A DNA stretch of 64,000 nt, from the NCBI GenBank assembly GCA_035571875.1, contig DATNBR010000090.1:1-64000 (forward strand), written 5' to 3'. Numbering within the stretch: the stretch's first letter is position 1; each line of letters begins with the position of its first letter. The DNA is from Parafrigoribacterium_A sp035571875. Its GTDB lineage: Bacteria; Actinomycetota; Actinomycetes; Actinomycetales; Microbacteriaceae. The translations under genes and the position numbers were made by a program. This document shows, piece by piece, positions 51,726 through 58,997 of the stretch. A model generated the notes under the pieces. The model searched no databases. It saw only the letters and a list, made by a program, of their open reading frames with translations, and had not been told where the DNA came from.

Positions 51726-53446
51726 GGTCGCTCCCCCTCGCTCACTTGTTCTGAAGGCGCATCGATGGGGACCGACCACAGCAGCCGGGTGTGCCCCTCC
51801 GCTGAATCGACGACGAGACTGCCCCCGCGGCGGACCGCACGCTCGCGAAGGTTCGCGAGCCCGCTGCGACGCTGTGCCTCCCCCACTCCTCGACCGTCGT
51901 CGATGACCTCCACTGTCACGAGATCGTCGGTGACGGCGAGCACCAGCGACACCTCCTGTGCAGCGGCGTGTTTCACCACGTTGGTGAGTGCTTCGCGCGC
52001 GACCGCGACGACGTCGTCGGCGAGCGCATCCGTGATGACCAGGTCGACCGGTCCCGCGAATTCGATCTGGCGTTCCTGCGGCAGCGCGTCGGTCAGCTCG
52101 CTGACGAGGTCGATGAGGCGGTGCCGAACGCCGAGGCTTTCGCCGAGCGGCCTGGAGATGGCGAAGATGACGGTGCGGATGCGGGCGATGGTGGAGTCGA
52201 GCGTGTCGATCGACCGACCGACGCGGTCGGCGGTTGCGCCCGGCGGCAGCGCTGCGGCCACGCTCTGCAGTTCGAGACCGGCCGCGAACAGCTGCTGGAT
52301 GACGTGGTCGTGCAGGTCTCTCGCGATCCGTCCTCGATCCTCGAACAGCGCCATCCGTTGTTGATCTGCCCGGGCGCTGGCCAGTTGCATCGCGACGCTG
52401 ATTCTGCCGGCGAAGTCGGCGGCCATCTCGAGGTCCGCGGCCGTGAATCGGCCGGCTCCGGGGGTTCTCGAGACCACCAGGGCGCCGTGGACGATTCCGG
52501 TTGACACCAGGGGAATCGCCATGGTCGGACCCCGGCGGCGGCCCGGTGTCTGCGCGGCCTCAAGCGCTTCCACCTCGTCGAGAAGTCGGGGCTGCCCGCC
52601 CTCGATCACACTCGCGGCAATCGACCCGGCGGCCCTGAACACCGTTCCAGCGAGGTCGTTGTCACCTCGGCTGCGGGCCGTCTCGATGACCAGGTGCCGC
52701 GCGTCATCGGCCGGCCGAACGATGCAGACGAGGTCTGCGTTCGCGAGGCTGAGGGTGCGTGAGGTGAGCAGTTCGACGAAGTCTTCCTGCTCGCTCGACA
52801 GCAGTGCCGCGGTGATTTCGGCCGACGCTGCCGCCCAAGCCTGCTTCTGCTGCGAGTCCGCGAAGAGCCTTGCGTTCTCGATCGCGAAGCCCGCGGTGCT
52901 GGCGAGGGAGGTGACGAGTTGTTCGTCTTCGGCGCTGAACTCGCCGGTCGACTTGTTCGTCAGATACAGGTTTCCGTATACCCGGCCGCGCACCCGCACG
53001 GGAATTCCGAGGAAACTGTCCATCGGCGGATGGCCCGCGGGAAAGCCTCGCGACCGTGGATCGTCGGTGAGGTGTCGCAGGCGAATCGGGCGTTGCTCAT
53101 CCGTCAGGGCGCCGACGAGGCCGATTCCTTTGGGGAGGTGTCCGATCGCCTCGACCTCGCTCGCCGACATCCCGACCTGCACCAGTTGTTCGAGACTGCC
53201 GTCGGCGGCCAGGACGCCGAGTGCGCCGTACTTCGCATCGACGAGGTCCACGGCGGTCTCGACGATCGTGCGCAGCAGTGTCGACAGATCGAGGTGCTCT
53301 ACGACGGCCTGATTCGCGCGGAGCAGCGCGCGCAAGCGCCCCTGCGTGGCAGTCACGTGCTGCGCGAGTTCGACGAGGGTGCTGAGCGCCTCGTCCAGAT
53401 CCGCGCGTGGCGCATCCGGGAACGTGAGCATCCCATCCTCGCTCAT
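51722..53446 (-). CDS. devS: DevS/DosS-like sensor histidine kinase with two GAF domains
   Basis: 574 aa. GAF-A (about 50-195) contains RSRGFPAGHPPMDSFLGIPV with His139 at the position of the proximal heme ligand of mycobacterial DevS. GAF-B is about 205-355. The HisKA_3 dimerisation helix has DLHDHVIQQLFAAGLELQ (phospho-His379), and the HATPase domain has EALTNVVKHA and IDDGRGVG. In M. tuberculosis such kinases sense O2, NO and CO or redox state through heme. Start ATG 53446 after AGAGGAACAG. First gene of devS-devR-mgtA. Confidence 0.93.
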   Translation of the reverse strand: MSEDGMLTFPDAPRADLDEALSTLVELAQHVTATQGRLRALLRANQAVVEHLDLSTLLRTIVETAVDLVDAKYGALGVLAADGSLEQLVQVGMSASEVEAIGHLPKGIGLVGALTDEQRPIRLRHLTDDPRSRGFPAGHPPMDSFLGIPVRVRGRVYGNLYLTNKSTGEFSAEDEQLVTSLASTAGFAIENARLFADSQQKQAWAAASAEITAALLSSEQEDFVELLTSRTLSLANADLVCIVRPADDARHLVIETARSRGDNDLAGTVFRAAGSIAASVIEGGQPRLLDEVEALEAAQTPGRRRGPTMAIPLVSTGIVHGALVVSRTPGAGRFTAADLEMAADFAGRISVAMQLASARADQQRMALFEDRGRIARDLHDHVIQQLFAAGLELQSVAAALPPGATADRVGRSIDTLDSTIARIRTVIFAISRPLGESLGVRHRLIDLVSELTDALPQERQIEFAGPVDLVITDALADDVVAVAREALTNVVKHAAAQEVSLVLAVTDDLVTVEVIDDGRGVGEAQRRSGLANLRERAVRRGGSLVVDSAEGHTRLLWSVPIDAPSEQVSEGERP

Positions 53447-53566
53447 ACCTGTTCCTCTGCTTCTACCACCAAGGCGGCGACGTGCGCGGTGTATGAAACC
53501 CTAAAGCGCGAGTGTAGCCTCGGCGCCGCCGGCCTCGCGCGCTCCCTCGTGACGGATGTTCCTGAC

Positions 53567-54046
53567 CTACGCTGTGGGCCGGAAGATGAGCACCGGGCAG
53601 TGGGCGTGCTCGGCGCAGGTTGCGCTCACGGAGCCGAGCAGGAGACCTGCGAAGCCGCCGTGACCGCGGGAACCCAGAACGATCATCTCTGCGCTATTGC
53701 TTTCTTCGATGAGCGCTCGCGCGGCCGACCCGGGTATCGTCGTCACGCTGAACCACGATGGTCGCTTGTCTCCGAAGACCTCGTGCGCGGCGGCTTCGAG
53801 GATCTGGCGCGCATCTTCTTCTGGCGACCACCCTGCAAGCAGCGCCACTTCCGCACCCGCGGGATATGACCATGCGGTTATCGCTTCCAATGAGGTTCCG
53901 AACGCCTCAGCTGTGCGCACGGCGAGACGGAGTGCATCGAGAGAGGATTCAGACCCGTCAACCCCCACCACGATGCGGCCATGCCGTTCGGGTTGCCGAC
54001 TCGTCTTCGGCGCGGTCGTAGGGCTGGGGATGCTTGATTCGGACAT
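53567..54046 (-). CDS. Universal stress protein, single domain
   Basis: 159 aa, one UspA domain after a 22-residue polar leader. IVVGVDGSESSLDALRLAV at the front; ATP-binding loop VLGSRGHGGFAGLLLGSVSATCAEHAHCPVLIF fits G-x2-G-x9-G-S. Starts 35 bp from the DosR-like box B, so it is probably DevR-controlled. 120 bp separate its stop from devS. Confidence 0.93.
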   Translation of the reverse strand: MSESSIPSPTTAPKTSRQPERHGRIVVGVDGSESSLDALRLAVRTAEAFGTSLEAITAWSYPAGAEVALLAGWSPEEDARQILEAAAHEVFGDKRPSWFSVTTIPGSAARALIEESNSAEMIVLGSRGHGGFAGLLLGSVSATCAEHAHCPVLIFRPTA

Positions 54047-54068
54047 GGGAACAGCATCCTCCGTGGTG

Positions 54069-54096
54069 TTCGACCCGCCTAGGGTCGAAAGTCACA
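54069..54096. promoter_or_regulatory. DosR-like box B overlapped by a perfect 8-5-8 palindrome
   Basis: 54081-54096 reads AGGGTC-GAAA-GTCACA, matching the DosR-like pattern with one weak position. Overlapping it is TTCGACCC-GCCTA-GGGTCGAA (54069-54089), a perfect 8-bp inverted repeat with a 5-base spacer. Both are in the 71-bp gap between two USP genes, upstream of the gene starting at 54046. Confidence 0.65.
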
Positions 54097-54117
54097 TCGA
54101 TACCGGATGCGTCTCGG

Positions 54118-54978
54118 TCATTCCTGCGAGTCGCGCGCATGCACGACGACAGCCGGTCCGGTCAGGTTGATGAGCACATCGTGACTGACGGAGCCGACCA
54201 TGGCGTTGTCGCCTTCTTCCTGCCGGGAGCTGCCCACGACCAGGAGGGTGGCAGTCGCTGCGGCTTCGACCAGTGCTTCCGCGGTGGGACGCCGAACGCT
54301 GCGAGCCTTGAGGTCGACGCCGGGAGCCGTCGCCGTGGCAAGCGTCACCGCGTCGGACAGCGCGGCTCCTGCGAGTTCTTCACCGTGCTGCAGCAACTCA
54401 CGTCGCACATCCTCACTCGCCGCGACCGATTCCGGAATCGTGAAGGCTCTGAGAAGCGTCAGCGTCTCCCGCGTGCGCTCGGCTTCGTGCGCAGCGAAGC
54501 GTATCGCCTGCCGTCCGGCCGGTGAGTCGTCCACCCCGACCACGATTCCGCGACCCGCGCGAGGCATGCCCTGCGGAATTATCGCCACCGGCGTGCGCGC
54601 CGACGCGGCCAGTCTCAGACTTCTCGAGCCGAAGATCTTGCCGTTGATGAACCCCGTCTTGTGCGTTCCGACCACGACCATCTCCGCCGCGCTCGATGCG
54701 GCGATGAGCGTCTGCATCGGCTCACCGCGCGTCGACCGTGTGCGGATCACGAGATCAGGTGCGAGCGAACGCGCGTACGCGGCCTCGCCCTCCAGAAGGC
54801 GTCGCGAATCGTTACCGAGTTCTTCTATCATCCGGGCGCTGATCGTCGTCCACTCGTCATCGATGACGTGAACGAGCTCTACCGCACCCCTGGTTGCATT
54901 CGCTCGGCTGGCCGCCCACCGCAATGCGGCGCGACTGGACTCGGTGCCATCGATCCCGACCACTAGTGTTCCGTCCAC
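54118..54978 (-). CDS. Universal stress protein, two UspA domains
   Basis: 286 aa from GTG 54978, with AGGAAG upstream. Domain 1: LVVGIDGTESSRAALRWAASRAN and VVVGTHKTGFINGKIFGSRSLRLA. Domain 2: IVVGVDDSPAGRQAIRFAAHEAE and VVGSSRQEEGDNAMVGSVSHDVL. In both domains the phosphate loop departs from the classic GxxG form, so ATP binding by each is uncertain. 39 bp after the P1B ATPase gene and probably co-transcribed with it. Confidence 0.92.
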   Translation of the reverse strand: MDGTLVVGIDGTESSRAALRWAASRANATRGAVELVHVIDDEWTTISARMIEELGNDSRRLLEGEAAYARSLAPDLVIRTRSTRGEPMQTLIAASSAAEMVVVGTHKTGFINGKIFGSRSLRLAASARTPVAIIPQGMPRAGRGIVVGVDDSPAGRQAIRFAAHEAERTRETLTLLRAFTIPESVAASEDVRRELLQHGEELAGAALSDAVTLATATAPGVDLKARSVRRPTAEALVEAAATATLLVVGSSRQEEGDNAMVGSVSHDVLINLTGPAVVVHARDSQE

Positions 54979-55017
54979 GACACTTCCTCCTCGCTGATTG
55001 CGACGACCGCGTGCGGG

Positions 55018-56916
55018 TTACTGCATCGAGCCGCTCCCCACCATGCTCGCGACCTTCCCAGGCCGTCCGTAGAGCCGAAGGTCCCGCTTTCTCGTGCCGA
55101 TCGCGCGGAGTGCGTTCAGAATCGTGAACAGGTCTACGACTTCCTGGATGAGGGCGCCGAGCGTGGCAGGAATGACGCCGAAAGCCGCGATCACCATGAG
55201 GACGAGACTGAGTGCTATTCCCAACCAGATGCTCTGGAGGGCGACGCGCATCGTGTCGCCGCCGATGTCCAGGGCACGCACGGTGCGCGAGAGATCGTCG
55301 ACCAGGATGACGGCCGCCGCCGATTCGCTGGCGGCTGTCGCGCCTTTCGCTCCCATGGCGATCCCCACCTCGGCCGCAGCCAGCACCGGGGCATCGTTGA
55401 CACCGTCCCCCACCATGAGTACGGGACGTCTGGACTGTTCCTGTACCGAGCGGACTTTGTCTGCCGGGAGGCAGTCCGCGCGCACGGATGTGATGCCCAC
55501 AGCCTCGGCGACGTGCTCGGCGGTGGTGCGCGCGTCGCCGGTGAGCATGAGCACCTCTTCGACGCCACGTCGCCGGAGCGCGGTGACGGTTTCAGCGGCG
55601 TTCTCTCTGACCGGGTCGGATGCGGTGATGCTCCCCGCGTAACTGCCGTCCACGACCACGTAGATCGCGAGTTCCCCGCCGCTGGTCTGCGCTCGCGGGA
55701 ACTCGGAGGTGTGTTCCCTGGCAAAGGCGAGGGTGCCCAGACTGACTCGTCGTCCGTTCACGCTCGCGCTGATCCCCTGTGCGGCGTCCTCCGACGAACC
55801 CGCAACCTCGAGGAGGGACAAGCCGCGGGTGCGAGCCTCGGTCACTATCGAGGTGGCGAGAACGTGGGAGGAGAACTGCTCCGCCGAGGCGACGAGCGTG
55901 AGCAGGGCATCCTCATCGAACGGTGCGCGTGGGTCTATGCGGGTGATCGCGGGCACGCCGTGGGTCAGCGTGCCGGTCTTGTCGAATACGGCCGTCCGGA
56001 TGCGCGCGAGGGATTCGAGCACGCTCCCGCCCTTCACAATCACGCCGTTTCTCGCGGCGCGGCTCATTCCGCCCATGAAGGCGATGGGCGCTGCAAGCAG
56101 CAGCGGGCAGGGCGTCGCCAACACGAGCACCTCGGCGAATCGGCGCGGGTCGCCTGCGACGATCCATGCGACCACGGCGATGACAAGTGAGGTCACGGTG
56201 AACGGGATCGCGTACCTGTCTGCAAGCCGCACCACCGGTGCCCGATTCTGTTGGGCCTGTCGAACCAGCGCGATGATTCCCTGGAACTCGCTGTTGGCCG
56301 CGGTAGCTGTGGCCGTCATAGTCGCAGCATTCAGTCCGTTGAGGGAACCGCTGAGAACGGCGTCTCCCGTGAGCTTTCTCACCGGCATGCTCTCACCCGT
56401 GAGGGAGGATTCATCGAAGCTCGCGCTCGCGGAAAGAACTCTGCCATCGACCGGGACGACCTCGCCCGCTCGCACGAGGATCACGTCGCCCGGCACAACG
56501 TCACTCGCCGCGATGTCTGAGATCGCCCCTGTCATCGGGTCCACTCTGTGTGCCACCTGCGGCTCTCGCGTGAGGAGCGCACTCAGTTCGTGCTGAGCGC
56601 GCGACTCGGCGAAGTCTTCGAGCGCCCTCCCTCCGGCGATCATCAGAACGATCACGATGCTGGCGACATATTCACCGACCAGGACGGTAGCCACGATCGC
56701 GATCACGGCCAGCGCGTCGACCCCGAAGTGACCGCGCCTGAGCTCGCGCACCATCCGCCAGGCCATCACCGCCCCGACGGCCAGCGCGAACGTGCTGAAC
56801 AGGACCTGAATGGCGAGAGACTGCGAGGCGGCCCACAGGAATCCGCCAGTGAGGCCCACGAGCGCGGTCAGCGTCACGAGTGGATAGTGCAGAGCCGCCC
56901 GAACGAGCTTCTTCAT
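55018..56916 (-). CDS. P1B-type heavy-metal-translocating ATPase, CPL motif, no N-terminal metal domain
   Basis: 632 aa from ATG 56916. P-type hallmarks: TGES (173-176), phosphorylation site FDKTGTLTHG (Asp312), GDGVNDAPVL. The metal-site helix has TPCPLLLAAP (Cys270-Pro271-Leu272) instead of CPC, and EQFSSHVLA replaces the SHPL of classical HP motifs. No HMA domain precedes the first helix. Actinobacterial relatives belong to the Ctp ATPases; the transported ion cannot be read from the sequence. Sits between the PNPOx-like genes and a USP in the same direction. Confidence 0.9.
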   Translation of the reverse strand: MKKLVRAALHYPLVTLTALVGLTGGFLWAASQSLAIQVLFSTFALAVGAVMAWRMVRELRRGHFGVDALAVIAIVATVLVGEYVASIVIVLMIAGGRALEDFAESRAQHELSALLTREPQVAHRVDPMTGAISDIAASDVVPGDVILVRAGEVVPVDGRVLSASASFDESSLTGESMPVRKLTGDAVLSGSLNGLNAATMTATATAANSEFQGIIALVRQAQQNRAPVVRLADRYAIPFTVTSLVIAVVAWIVAGDPRRFAEVLVLATPCPLLLAAPIAFMGGMSRAARNGVIVKGGSVLESLARIRTAVFDKTGTLTHGVPAITRIDPRAPFDEDALLTLVASAEQFSSHVLATSIVTEARTRGLSLLEVAGSSEDAAQGISASVNGRRVSLGTLAFAREHTSEFPRAQTSGGELAIYVVVDGSYAGSITASDPVRENAAETVTALRRRGVEEVLMLTGDARTTAEHVAEAVGITSVRADCLPADKVRSVQEQSRRPVLMVGDGVNDAPVLAAAEVGIAMGAKGATAASESAAAVILVDDLSRTVRALDIGGDTMRVALQSIWLGIALSLVLMVIAAFGVIPATLGALIQEVVDLFTILNALRAIGTRKRDLRLYGRPGKVASMVGSGSMQ

Positions 56917-56932
56917 AGATTCCGCACGCGCA

Positions 56933-57400
56933 CTAGGTGGCCGCGAAGGTGCGGCCGGTAATGGCGTCCGGCGCAATTCGGACGTAGTTGAACTTTTCGC
57001 CGGGCTGCGCCGGTGCGAGCTCGAGAACCCGTGAGCGTTCGATCTCCTCGTCGAGGGCGAGGCGCACGGCCTGCCCCTTGAGAACCACGCTCAGCCACCT
57101 GCCGCCCACGAGCCGTTCGACCTGCACCGCCACCTGCGGATGGTGCGCGATATTGCTCAGTTTGGTACCCGAGGCGCTGCGGAAGAAGAGTTGACGGTCG
57201 GTGATCAGATAGTTGATGGGCACGATGTCGACACCGATCGGCTGAGTCTGGAACGCGAGGTGGCCGATACCGGAGGCCCCGAGAACCTCCCAGCATTCGG
57301 TATCGCTCAACTCGCGCGTCGCGGTATCCACCGCTTCCGTTCGCGCGGCAGGTCCGCCGCTCGCCTCGTGACGTCGGTCATTGGTCGCGGCGTGCATCAT
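56933..57400 (-). CDS. PNPOx-like flavin-binding protein 1
   Basis: About 155 aa. Pyridoxamine 5'-phosphate oxidase-like split barrel: ELSDTECWEVLGASGIGHLAFQTQ, VDIVPINYLITDRQLFFRSASGTKLSNIAHHPQVAVQVE and VVLKGQAVRL. Such proteins bind FMN or F420 and occur in mycobacterial DosR regulons (Rv3129 type). ATG 57400 is favoured (AGG five bases before); GTG 57403 and ATG 57397 are alternatives. Paralogue of the next gene upstream, 13 bp away. Confidence 0.87.
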   Translation of the reverse strand: MMHAATNDRRHEASGGPAARTEAVDTATRELSDTECWEVLGASGIGHLAFQTQPIGVDIVPINYLITDRQLFFRSASGTKLSNIAHHPQVAVQVERLVGGRWLSVVLKGQAVRLALDEEIERSRVLELAPAQPGEKFNYVRIAPDAITGRTFAAT

Positions 57401-57413
57401 CACAGCCTGGTCA

Positions 57414-57836
57414 TCACATCCATTGCGGTTCGGGTCCGCGTCGGAATCGCCGCCCGGTCAGGCTGTGCGGTCTTATGCGAACGTAGGTGGTCTTCAGCGT
57501 TGGAAGCCACGACGTCAGCGGGAGTGCCTCAGCTGCCTCGATCTCTGAGTCCCGATCAAGCGCAATCGCTTGTCCCTTCGCGATCACGCTCCAGGCCTCT
57601 TCTGCCGTGTACCCGTCGAGTTCGAACGTCACATTATTGTTCACCGTCAATTCGACGAGCTTGTCGCCCGGTGCCGTGCGAAAGAGGATGCTCGAGCCGT
57701 CGACGTAGTAGTTGACAGGGAAGATGTCGACCACGCCACCGGCGCTCGTGGCGATTCGGCCGAAAGGGTTGGCGCGCAACAACTCCCAGCATTCCGCTTC
57801 GGACAGGACCTCGACCGGGAGGTCTTCCTGAACCAT
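57414..57836 (-). CDS. PNPOx-like flavin-binding protein 2
   Basis: 140 aa. Same fold and clear paralogue of the previous gene: VLSEAECWELLRANPFGRIATS, VDIFPVNYYVDGSSILFRTAPGDKLVELTVNNNVTFEL and VIAKGQAIAL. GGGAGGA ribosome-binding site. Begins 14 bp after the ADH stop, so the ADH and both PNPOx genes form one transcript. FMN or F420 binding is expected; the reaction is unknown. Confidence 0.88.
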   Translation of the reverse strand: MVQEDLPVEVLSEAECWELLRANPFGRIATSAGGVVDIFPVNYYVDGSSILFRTAPGDKLVELTVNNNVTFELDGYTAEEAWSVIAKGQAIALDRDSEIEAAEALPLTSWLPTLKTTYVRIRPHSLTGRRFRRGPEPQWM

Positions 57837-57850
57837 GGTGGGTCCTCCCC

Positions 57851-58903
57851 TCAGTGGATGAGAACCTTGAGGGCGTTGTGTTCGGCCGCGTTGCCGAAGA
57901 CGTCGTACGCCTCGAGGATCTGGTCGAAGGAGAACTCGTGGGTGACGAACTTCTCTGCCGGCAGCTTGTGCTGGGCGACCAGCTTCAACAGCATCCCCAG
58001 GGTGTTGGTGTTGACCAGGCCCATGGCGATGTCGATGTTCTTGATCCAGAGCTCATTGAGGGCGAGTTCAGCGGCCTTGCCATGTACTCCGATGTTCGCG
58101 ACGTGACCGCCGGGGCGAACGATCTCTGTGGCCATGGTGAACGTCTGCGGAACCCCCACGGCCTCGATGGCGACATCCACGCCCTGGCCATCGGTCAGAG
58201 CCATGACCTGGTCTTTCCAGTCCGCGGCCCCGGAATTGACGGTGTCGGTCGCGCCGAAGTCTCGAGCGCGTGCCAGGCGGGCGTCATCGAGGTCGATCGC
58301 TATGACTCTGGAAGGACCGTACAGGCCGGACGTCATGACTGCGGAGAGTCCGACGGGCCCGGAGCCGATGACGGCGACGACGTCTCCTGGCGCGACGTGA
58401 CCGTACTGCACGCCGATCTCGAATCCCGTGGGAAGGATGTCTGAGAGCAGGATGCCTTCGGAATCGGTGACGCCTTCGGGAACCGGATAGACCGAGTTCT
58501 CGGCGAAGGGCACCCTAACGTATTCGGCCTGGGTTCCGTCGATCATGTACCCGAAGATCCAGCCGATTCCCGCGATCCCCTCCGGGTCCAAGCAGTGGCT
58601 GTAGAGCCCCTTGCGACAGTTGGGGCAGCGCCCGCACGAGCTCACGCAGGCCAGGATGACCCGATCGCCGACGTGGAGCCGGGTGACGCCGGAACCCACC
58701 TCAGTGATGACTCCGATGCCTTCGTGTCCGAGGATGCGGCCGACCTCGACCTCCGGCACGTCTCCTTTGAGGATGTGGAGATCCGTGCCACAGATCGTGG
58801 TCGCGACCATCTTCACGATCACATCGGTGGACTGTTGGATGACAGGGTCGGGAACGTCTTCCCAGCTCTTCTGTCCCGGGCCCTTGTACACGAGCGCTTT
58901 CAT
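57851..58903 (-). CDS. Zinc-dependent alcohol dehydrogenase
   Basis: 350 aa from ATG 58903. MDR-type ADH with catalytic zinc ligands Cys38 (ICGTDLHIL) and His60-Glu61 (GHEGIG). Structural zinc cysteines are 90, 93, 96 and 104, and the NAD loop is VIGSGPVGLSAV. FGYMIDGTQAEYVRVPFAENSVYPVPEG is typical of the secondary-alcohol/formaldehyde-type group. DosR-like box C lies 77 bp upstream. Leads an operon with PNPOx 2 and PNPOx 1 and perhaps the ATPase. Fermentative NADH re-oxidation is plausible but inferred. Confidence 0.92.
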   Translation of the reverse strand: MKALVYKGPGQKSWEDVPDPVIQQSTDVIVKMVATTICGTDLHILKGDVPEVEVGRILGHEGIGVITEVGSGVTRLHVGDRVILACVSSCGRCPNCRKGLYSHCLDPEGIAGIGWIFGYMIDGTQAEYVRVPFAENSVYPVPEGVTDSEGILLSDILPTGFEIGVQYGHVAPGDVVAVIGSGPVGLSAVMTSGLYGPSRVIAIDLDDARLARARDFGATDTVNSGAADWKDQVMALTDGQGVDVAIEAVGVPQTFTMATEIVRPGGHVANIGVHGKAAELALNELWIKNIDIAMGLVNTNTLGMLLKLVAQHKLPAEKFVTHEFSFDQILEAYDVFGNAAEHNALKVLIH

Positions 58904-58979
58904 GACCTGTCCATTCGCCGTTGGTGCGACAACCGATATGCCGCTGATTTCAGTCAAGCGCGGCGCGCACAGGCGGGAT

Positions 58980-58995
58980 AGGGCCGATGGTCCCT
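58980..58995. promoter_or_regulatory. DosR-like box C upstream of the ADH operon
   Basis: AGGGCC-GATG-GTCCCT; the reverse complement AGGGAC-CATC-GGCCCT is very close to the mycobacterial DosR consensus (GGGAC-N4-GNCCC). It is located 77 bp upstream of the ADH start and 3 bp beyond the aldo/keto reductase stop. Confidence 0.7.
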
Positions 58996-58997
58996 GT

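Noticed and set aside
53496..53510. DosR-like half-site upstream of devS (AAACCCTAAAGCGCG)
   Set aside because: Only one half resembles the box; the other arm does not fit GGGNC-N4-GNCNC, so autoregulation of devS is not supported.
56246..56266. Possible fourth copy of the dispersed repeat (GGGCCTGTCGAACC)
   Set aside because: It encodes the conserved P-type ATPase segment LVRQAQQNRAP, so the similarity is explained by the protein sequence and the match is partial.
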